NCBI GenBank assembly: GCA_040371205.1
Contig: AP031382.1
Span: forward strand, 1,733,562 to 1,797,561
DNA from: Rhodanobacter sp.
Lineage (GTDB): Bacteria; Pseudomonadota; Gammaproteobacteria; Xanthomonadales; Rhodanobacteraceae
Length of the DNA: 64,000 nucleotides
Direction: 5' to 3'
Positions 58,317-64,000 of this stretch are shown in pieces (positions within the stretch are counted from its first letter, which is position 1; every line of letters begins with the position of its first letter). The translations under genes were made by a program, and so were the position numbers. The notes below the pieces were generated by a model. The model saw only the letters and a program-made list of their open reading frames with translations, had not been told where the DNA came from and made no database searches.

Positions 58317-60095
58317 ATGGTTACTGAACACTTCAAGTTGAGCGAAGCGAAAAAGCTCTTCGCGTTAATGAAGGGGCTTCGTTTAAGGATAGCTGCGGGC
58401 GTCCTATTCGTGCTCGCCTCGACTGGCCTCTCGCTTACATTTCCGCTTATCATTGGGAAGGTAGTAGATGCGGCCGTGAATAACGCAGGATTCCTAGCCA
58501 TTAATTCGTTTGCGTTTATTTTGTTCGCCATCTTCATAGCCCGGGCGGCTATTGGATTCGCTGGTGGCTATCTATTGGATACCTCAGGCGAGATCATCAT
58601 TAACGGACTTCGCAAAGGTCTGCTTTCACGGATTATCGCATTAGATTTGCGTTTCTTCCACAGCCAAAGACTTGGTGAACTGGCATCGCGACTCCACTCT
58701 GATACGGCGACTATTCGCAACGCCGTGACGGAAACGATCGTTAGCTCGCTTAACCAATTACTCACTTTCTGCGGCGCACTCATTGTCATGTTAGCGATGA
58801 ATTGGCGATTGACCTTGCTGATTCTCTTTCTTGCACCAGTCTCGGCAATACTATCAGCCCGCTTTGGGCCGCGGATTAGCAGTGCAGCACGGCGTGTCAG
58901 GGATCACTCTGGCGACGCACTCGCGGTTGCTAGCGAAGGCATTTCTGGTATCCATACGGTGAAATTATTCAGCCGGGAACCCGTGCTACACGAAATGTAT
59001 TCTGAATCTATTGATCGTGCACTCACTGCTTCCATCCTTTCTGTGCGACTAAGCTCACTGTTCGGTGGCGCATTGAATTTCTTTTCCTCGATCGTAACAG
59101 TGGGGGTGTTTTGGTACGGCGGCACACAAGTATCAGCAGGACACCTGTCGGCTGGTCAACTAATCGCGTTTCTGTTCTACTCAGAAAACATCACGCAGAG
59201 CATCTCAGTGTTTTCAGTGATCTACGGAAATATTGCAACCGCGCTCGGATCCTCCGCACGCATATTTGAATTGATGGAGCTCTCGCCTACCGTCGTTGAT
59301 CCCTCGGAAAACGAGGCAAGTCTGCGGATGCCCACGAGTAGTTCATGCCAAATAGAGGGAGTTTCGTTCGGCTACGATCCAAATCACTGCATCCTTCATG
59401 ATATCGACTTTCGCGTCGATCCAGGCGAGGTGGTGGGTCTGGTGGGCACGAGTGGCTCCGGAAAGACGACACTGGCAAATCTCATTTGCCGCCTGTTCGA
59501 CCCCGACAGCGGTCGAATTTTGCTGGATGGCATTGACATCAAGAGGTTGCCAATCGGTGTAGTGCGCGAGCATGTTGCAATGGTTTCTCAAGATGTCTTC
59601 CTCTTCAATACGTCGATCCGCGAAAATATTCGGATGGCCCGTGTGGATGCCAGTGATGAGGATGTAGAGAACGCCGCGCGGGATGCTTGCGTGGATGAGT
59701 TCATCGTGGGACTCGATGAAGGCCTCAACACAATTGTCGGCGAACGCGGTGTCAAGCTAAGCGGTGGCCAGCGTCAACGCATTTCGTTGGCACGAGCCTT
59801 TCTACGCAAATCGCGGCTCCTTGTTCTCGATGAGGCGACATCTGCTGTAGATAGCCTTACGGAGCAGCGCATCCAGGACGCCATGATTGAGAAAGCTAGA
59901 AAGAATAGCCTCTCATTAATTGTTATCGCACACAATTTAAATACGATGCGCAAGACGGACCGGCTCGTGGTCATTCATGGCGGGCAAGTAGTAGAGACGG
60001 GGACCTTCAGTACACTCGCTTCGAACAATGGTATGTTCGAGAAGCTACTTACAGCCGGTCAACGTGTAGATGAAGAGTTCATGCTTAACGCGTAA
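58317..60095 (+). CDS. ABC transporter, fused permease-ATPase (lanthipeptide exporter)
   Basis: A 592-residue half-transporter. Six transmembrane helices (about 25-315) precede a nucleotide-binding domain with Walker A GTSGSGKTTLAN near residue 380, signature LSGGQRQRISLARAF and Walker B LLVLDEATSAVD. There is no C39 peptidase domain, so the leader is presumably removed by another protease. It starts 24 bases after lanKC. Export or self-protection against the peptide is the likely role. Confidence 0.88.
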   Translation: MVTEHFKLSEAKKLFALMKGLRLRIAAGVLFVLASTGLSLTFPLIIGKVVDAAVNNAGFLAINSFAFILFAIFIARAAIGFAGGYLLDTSGEIIINGLRKGLLSRIIALDLRFFHSQRLGELASRLHSDTATIRNAVTETIVSSLNQLLTFCGALIVMLAMNWRLTLLILFLAPVSAILSARFGPRISSAARRVRDHSGDALAVASEGISGIHTVKLFSREPVLHEMYSESIDRALTASILSVRLSSLFGGALNFFSSIVTVGVFWYGGTQVSAGHLSAGQLIAFLFYSENITQSISVFSVIYGNIATALGSSARIFELMELSPTVVDPSENEASLRMPTSSSCQIEGVSFGYDPNHCILHDIDFRVDPGEVVGLVGTSGSGKTTLANLICRLFDPDSGRILLDGIDIKRLPIGVVREHVAMVSQDVFLFNTSIRENIRMARVDASDEDVENAARDACVDEFIVGLDEGLNTIVGERGVKLSGGQRQRISLARAFLRKSRLLVLDEATSAVDSLTEQRIQDAMIEKARKNSLSLIVIAHNLNTMRKTDRLVVIHGGQVVETGTFSTLASNNGMFEKLLTAGQRVDEEFMLNA

Positions 60096-60169
60096 TACGC
60101 AGAGTTTCTGTGGCGTCGTTGAATCTCGACATTCGTATCAGCTCTCGCGTAAGTGAGATAAAGACGAAA

Positions 60170-61501
60170 ATGAATATGCTGTTATATTATTTAGATCTTG
60201 CGCTCCGCGCCATATGGCGTAACCGTGCCCTAAGTGCCCTGATGGTACTGGCACTGAGCGTTGGAATTGGTGCATGCATGACGACCATCACCGTATATCA
60301 CCTCTTATCGGGTGATCCGCTACCAGGCCGTAGTAAAACTATATTTTATCCTCAATTGGACGGCGATCCAAAGCATTCTAATGCTAAGGCACCATGGGAT
60401 CTTCTGGACTATCGTACTGCTGTTGACTTAGCCCAAAATGGGCCTGCAACACGAAGTGCCATTGTAGTTTCAAGTTCTGAAAAAATTGATGCCATGACAG
60501 ATGCCGTCCCGCCTTTCATTGGGCAGCTTCTGTCGACCAATTCAGATTTCTTCTCAATGTTTGATGTGCCCTTCGCATTTGGCGGATCATGGTCAAAAGA
60601 CGACGAGATACATCATGCACGAGTTGTCGTTATTTCCAATTCTCTGAACAAACACTTGTTCCATGGTGCAAACAGTGTAGGTCGACGTATCAGCGTAAAT
60701 AACAATTCGTTCGAGATTATCGGAGTACTAGCACCGTGGCGTCCGCGGCCAAAATTTTATGAGGTGGCAGGCGGCGCAATCATGCGCGACTCTGCTTCAA
60801 CCTTTTACGGCAGGGTCGAAGATGTCGTCATGCCATTTGCAACGAGCATCGAACTTAATCGCGATGATTTTAATGCTTGGTACTGCTGGCGTGAGCCGAC
60901 GGCAGGCGTGGACCTGACTCACGCGTCATCGTGCTTGTGGGTGCAGTTATGGGTTCAATTAGGTAATTCAGAGGCCGTAGCAAACTATAAAAGATTTTTG
61001 GAAGGCTATGCTGCACAACAACACGACCTTGGCCGATTCGACATCAAACCAAAAGTACGCCTGACATCGCTTCTTGAATGGCTTTCCTACAACGGCGTTG
61101 TGCCAGACGCAGTAAAGTTGCAGGTGGCTATGGCTTTTGCATTCCTTCTCGTATGTCTTTGCAATACCGTTGGGCTGCTATTTGCGAAGTTCTCTGGTAG
61201 AAGTGTCGAGTTTGGCTTGCGGCGTGCTCTTGGCGCAACGCAAGCCGGCTTGTTTTGGCAGTGTCTCGTCGAGGCTGCAGTCATCGGCCTCTTAGGTGGC
61301 ATCGGCGGACTTATCGTGACGCTATGTGGCTTGATGGTGATTAGAAGGCAGCCGTTTAGCTACGCCGACCTTGCTCATCTTGATCTTTCGATGTTTATGT
61401 CAATTTTTATTCTATCGATTTTCTGCGGCATGCTCGTTGCCATCGTGCCCGCACTGCGTTCGGCAAAGACAGCGCCAGCGCTTCAGATTCGGAGTGAATG
61501 A
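60170..61501 (+). CDS. MacB-like ABC permease (first copy)
   Basis: A 443-residue membrane protein from the ATG at 60170. An N-terminal helix (NRALSALMVLALSVGIGACM) is followed by a large periplasmic MacB_PCD-type domain, then three C-terminal FtsX helices (MAFAFLLVCLCNTVGLLF; ECLVEAAVIGLLGGIGGL-like; FILSIFCGMLVAIVPALR). FGLRRALGATQAGLFWQCL is the MacB coupling motif. No ATPase gene is adjacent. Part of the AT-rich lanthipeptide cluster; stop overlaps the next gene (ATGA). Confidence 0.8.
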   Translation: MNMLLYYLDLALRAIWRNRALSALMVLALSVGIGACMTTITVYHLLSGDPLPGRSKTIFYPQLDGDPKHSNAKAPWDLLDYRTAVDLAQNGPATRSAIVVSSSEKIDAMTDAVPPFIGQLLSTNSDFFSMFDVPFAFGGSWSKDDEIHHARVVVISNSLNKHLFHGANSVGRRISVNNNSFEIIGVLAPWRPRPKFYEVAGGAIMRDSASTFYGRVEDVVMPFATSIELNRDDFNAWYCWREPTAGVDLTHASSCLWVQLWVQLGNSEAVANYKRFLEGYAAQQHDLGRFDIKPKVRLTSLLEWLSYNGVVPDAVKLQVAMAFAFLLVCLCNTVGLLFAKFSGRSVEFGLRRALGATQAGLFWQCLVEAAVIGLLGGIGGLIVTLCGLMVIRRQPFSYADLAHLDLSMFMSIFILSIFCGMLVAIVPALRSAKTAPALQIRSE

Positions 61502-62721
61502 AATTCATGCATATGTCACCCATTTTTTCGGCTCTTCGAAGGCACAAGATACCTGTAGTGCTAATCGCTGCGCAGATTGGACTCACACTAGCGGTATTTT
61601 GTAACGCGACATATCTGCTAAGCGATGCCGTAGCAACAGTGTCTATCCATAGTGGTGTGGACGACGGTAAACTCGGTCTTGTTAAAATCATTGCGTGTGA
61701 TGCATGCCAAGTAAATGATATCAATGTGCGCGCGCTGAACTTTCTTAGGCAAATCGACGGCATATCTGCCGTTGCCGTGGTTAACACCGTCCCATTTTCT
61801 TCACGTCAAGCTGACTTTGGCATACGCCTCGATCAATCATCCACTCACGAAACTGCCTCCGCACATTTTTACGCAGTGGGTCCGGATGCGCCAAAAGTAC
61901 TCGGCTTAGAGCTGACTACGGGGCGTCAGTTCACAGCCGACGATTTCCAGCCGGCCACGGGGGCATTACCTAACAACGCGAATGTATGGGTGACGCAAGC
62001 ACTTGCTTCCACGTTGTGGCCTGGACAGACCGCCTTGGGAAAGGACTTTTGGGTTAACAAATGGCATTTCACAGTTATTGGGACGTTGCGCTATCTCGTG
62101 CGCCCTGAGTTCGAACTACAGCCAAGATTTAAGGCTGATTGGTCAGTCGTCGTGCCTATGCAGCCAGGGGGGAGCTTATATGGTACTTATGTATTTCGCG
62201 CCGCGCCTAAAAAACTTCCGACAATTATCAACATGGCGCGTAACAACCTAAGCCGCATAATTCCCGGTATAATTGTCGACGACGACGAAACACGGACGAT
62301 ATCAACGCTACGAACTGAGTACTTTAAAGGGGACATGTCAATGATCTCCATTCTCGCCGCCATTGTTGGTGCCACGCTTTTAACCACAGTGCTGGGAATC
62401 GTCGGTCTGACGAGCTTTTGGGTGTCGCGGCGGCGCAGACAAATTGGAGTAAGGCGTGCCCTTGGTGCAACTCGCTTCGAGATATTGAAATACTTCTTGA
62501 TCGAAAATGCATTCATCGTAAGCCTTGGCAGCTTAGTTGGTGTGGCAAGCGCCTATGCACTGAACTTAGGGCTCATGCAGATATATGAACTTCCGCGACT
62601 ACCGTTCCTCTACATACCGCTGGGCGTTCTGTTGATGCTATTCGTTGGGCAGACTGCTGCACTTGGTCCTGCGATTCGAGCTTCCTCTATTGCGCCAGCG
62701 GAGGCAATACGGGTCATATAA
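61498..62721 (+). CDS. MacB-like ABC permease (second copy)
   Basis: A 407-residue membrane protein of the same plan as its neighbour but divergent: N-terminal helix (VVLIAAQIGLTLAVFCNATY), periplasmic domain, and FtsX helices with QIGVRRALGATRFEILKYFLIE as the coupling motif. Two unequal permeases could form a heterodimer and need an ATPase from elsewhere in the genome. Together with the ABC exporter they may give export or immunity. Confidence 0.8.
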   Translation: MKFMHMSPIFSALRRHKIPVVLIAAQIGLTLAVFCNATYLLSDAVATVSIHSGVDDGKLGLVKIIACDACQVNDINVRALNFLRQIDGISAVAVVNTVPFSSRQADFGIRLDQSSTHETASAHFYAVGPDAPKVLGLELTTGRQFTADDFQPATGALPNNANVWVTQALASTLWPGQTALGKDFWVNKWHFTVIGTLRYLVRPEFELQPRFKADWSVVVPMQPGGSLYGTYVFRAAPKKLPTIINMARNNLSRIIPGIIVDDDETRTISTLRTEYFKGDMSMISILAAIVGATLLTTVLGIVGLTSFWVSRRRRQIGVRRALGATRFEILKYFLIENAFIVSLGSLVGVASAYALNLGLMQIYELPRLPFLYIPLGVLLMLFVGQTAALGPAIRASSIAPAEAIRVI

Positions 62722-63045
62722 AGCCCGCTGCGGATAGCCTTGTTTACTTGGTTTGGGACTATAGGTTTACTGCGGTTGCTTGACAAAGGCTGCTGGGAGG
62801 CATTGGAAATGAAGTCGATCGGCCAGGTGGGTTGGCCTGGCTGGGAATCATCGTTAAGGGTTCGCGGATCCGGCAGGTGTGGCTTACCCGGCTTAGCAGG
62901 CGGGGCTTCATGGCCATGTAAATCCGCAAACTGCGGGTCTTGCCGAATTCCATCCATCAACTGCGGCTCGGTGGTGGAGGGGTAGGTCAGCAGGACATCA
63001 GGTGTTTCATACTGGTCAGCGGGCACCTACTTGCTAAGCCCCCCC
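62722..63045 (-). other. Intergenic region with a possible small minus-strand gene
   Basis: A minus-strand frame ending inside the permease gene begins near 63026 (PADQYETPDVLLTYPSTTEP, QLMDGIRQDPQFADLHGHE). It is Pro/Asp-rich and unlike the AT-rich neighbours, but lacks a recognised family and overlaps the permease 3' end. Could be a fragment of an island gene. Not called as a gene. Confidence 0.3.
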
Positions 63046-63078
63046 TAACATCGGATAAGTTCCCATTATCCGGTGTTA
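63046..63078. repeat. Inverted repeat, possible recombinase core site
   Basis: Arms TAACATCGGATAA and TTATCCGGTGTTA (12 of 13 positions match) with a 7-base loop. The CGGATAA core recurs, in the same orientation relative to kfrA, upstream of the other kfrA-like gene (49940-49954 as TTATCCG). Confidence 0.5.
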
Positions 63079-63124
63079 GATTTCTCGCCTAGGTCGCCGC
63101 TTCGCTCACTTGAAATATTACGTG

Positions 63125-63141
63125 ATTACATGGTATGTAAT
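63125..63141. promoter_or_regulatory. Probable KfrA operator
   Basis: Perfect inverted repeat ATTACAT-GGT-ATGTAAT, 30 bases ahead of the second kfrA-like start. KfrA proteins autoregulate through palindromes at their own promoters, which is the basis of the call. Confidence 0.5.
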
Positions 63142-63170
63142 GTGTTACGAAATATCAAGGAGGCGTCGTG

Positions 63171-64000
63171 ATGGCCCGTGGCGGCGTGTACAAGACCGAG
63201 ATCGAGAAGGCCCGTAACGCCTTGCTGGCCGAGGGAAAACACCCCTCGGTCGACGCGGTGCGGGTGGCGTTGGGCAACACCGGCTCGAAAACAACCATCC
63301 ATCGCTACCTCAAGGAGCTGGAGGCCGAGGACACCGCCGGTGTGGGCGGCAAATTCCCGATCAGCGACGCCTTGACCGATCTGGTCAGCCGTTTGGCGGG
63401 GCGGCTCCAAGAGGAGGCGGACGCCAAGATCGCTGAGGCCGCCGCCCGTTTCGAGGCCCCGCGGAAAGAGCTCACCGCCCAGTTGGAGCAGGCACGGCAC
63501 GAGGCGGCATCCATCCGTGCCGACCAGGAACGCACGGCGACGGCGCTGCGCGAGGAACAGGCGCAACACGAGAGCACGCGCCAGGCGCGGCTCGATGCGA
63601 CCCTTCAAGTGCGGCAACTGGATGAGCGCGTCACGGGCTTGATCGCCCGCGTGGCCGAGCACGAAGCGCACGCGCAGTCGCTAGAAGAGAAACACGCGCA
63701 TGCCCGCGAGGCACTGGAGCACTACCGAACGTCCGTGAAGGAGCAGCGGGAGCAGGAACAACGCCGGCATGAACACCAGATCCAAGAACTACAGGTAGCC
63801 CTGCGTCAGGCCAACGAAGCCCTCACGGGCAAGAATCACGAACTCTTGCAGCTCAATCGCGACAACGGGCGCCTGACGGAACACAACGCGCGCCTGGACA
63901 AGGAAGTGCAGCAGGCACGCAACGCTGTGCGCGCAGCGCAAGACGAGGTAGCCACGCTTAAGCCTGTGGTGGCGGAACTGACCAGCTTGCGCACGACGTG
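63171..64000 (+). CDS. KfrA-like DNA-binding coiled-coil protein (3' end beyond the window)
   Basis: At least 276 codons, open to the last base. The head ARGGVYKTEIEKARNALLAEG, HPSVDAVRVALGNTGSKTTIHR is KfrA_N-like (first piece 21 residues here split as ARGGVYKTEIEK and ARNALLAEG). A long coiled coil rich in A, E, Q and R follows (for example LEQARHEAASIRADQER). ATG at 63171 has AAGGAGG 7 bases ahead. High GC, unlike the cluster before it. Resembles, but is not identical to, the KfrA-like protein at 49015. Confidence 0.82.
   Translation, partial: MARGGVYKTEIEKARNALLAEGKHPSVDAVRVALGNTGSKTTIHRYLKELEAEDTAGVGGKFPISDALTDLVSRLAGRLQEEADAKIAEAAARFEAPRKELTAQLEQARHEAASIRADQERTATALREEQAQHESTRQARLDATLQVRQLDERVTGLIARVAEHEAHAQSLEEKHAHAREALEHYRTSVKEQREQEQRRHEHQIQELQVALRQANEALTGKNHELLQLNRDNGRLTEHNARLDKEVQQARNAVRAAQDEVATLKPVVAELTSLRTT

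Overview
The window looks like chromosome of a GC-rich gammaproteobacterium of the Xanthomonadales/Rhodanobacteraceae type (Dyella, Rhodanobacter, Frateuria or Luteibacter relatives). The basis is synteny (ndk-rlmN-pilF-rodZ-yfgM-bamB-der), a FabV enoyl reductase, a FadN-type beta-oxidation enzyme under a PsrA-like regulator, and very GC-rich coding sequence with long antisense shadow frames. The genus is an inference; no rRNA is present.

Positions 1-26000 are mostly core genome: purine salvage (nagZ-hpt-FMN reductase-mtiP), cspA, cutC, fabV, a fatty-acid oxidation unit (psrA-like, fadN, fadA), ndk/rlmN, cell-envelope genes (pilF, rodZ, yfgM, bamB), der, a rhodanese-MoeB fusion, folD, guaB-guaA, tadA and the motAB stator. 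From 26000 to 43300 the content is more variable. It holds a decayed copper/thiol cluster with a relic of an RND pump, an ankyrin protein, an SDR, and an overlapping glycan-modification operon (GT9, two ArnT-like GT39 proteins, two tandem LAB_N proteins, an asparagine-synthetase-like amidotransferase). A porin/periplasmic-protein pair and a histidine kinase with a sigma-54 activator follow. A good sigma-54 promoter match lies just ahead of the glycan operon, so the neighbouring regulator may control it.

At 43371-43722 is ssrA (tmRNA). Immediately after it the base composition and gene content change. An integrase N-terminal relic sits against the tmRNA 3' end and a dif-like XerCD site follows, so ssrA is probably the left boundary of a genomic island that runs past the end of the window. 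The island carries (i) a compact four-gene operon of N6-adenine methyltransferase, ORC/Cdc6-like ATPase with zinc ribbon, RX4H HEPN protein and AbiJ-like protein, a strong candidate defence system; (ii) a KfrA-like gene divergent from a tyrosine recombinase; (iii) a PD-(D/E)XK nuclease gene truncated by an IS3-family element; (iv) an AT-rich class III lanthipeptide cluster (precursor, attenuator, LanKC synthetase, ABC exporter, two MacB/FtsX-type permeases); and (v) a second KfrA-like gene running off the end.

The two most novel-looking items are the methyltransferase-ATPase-HEPN-AbiJ operon and the lanthipeptide cluster, whose 43-residue precursor carries a textbook labionin motif although class III lanthipeptides are mainly known from Actinobacteria. 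All family names are from reading translated motifs; no database search was run.
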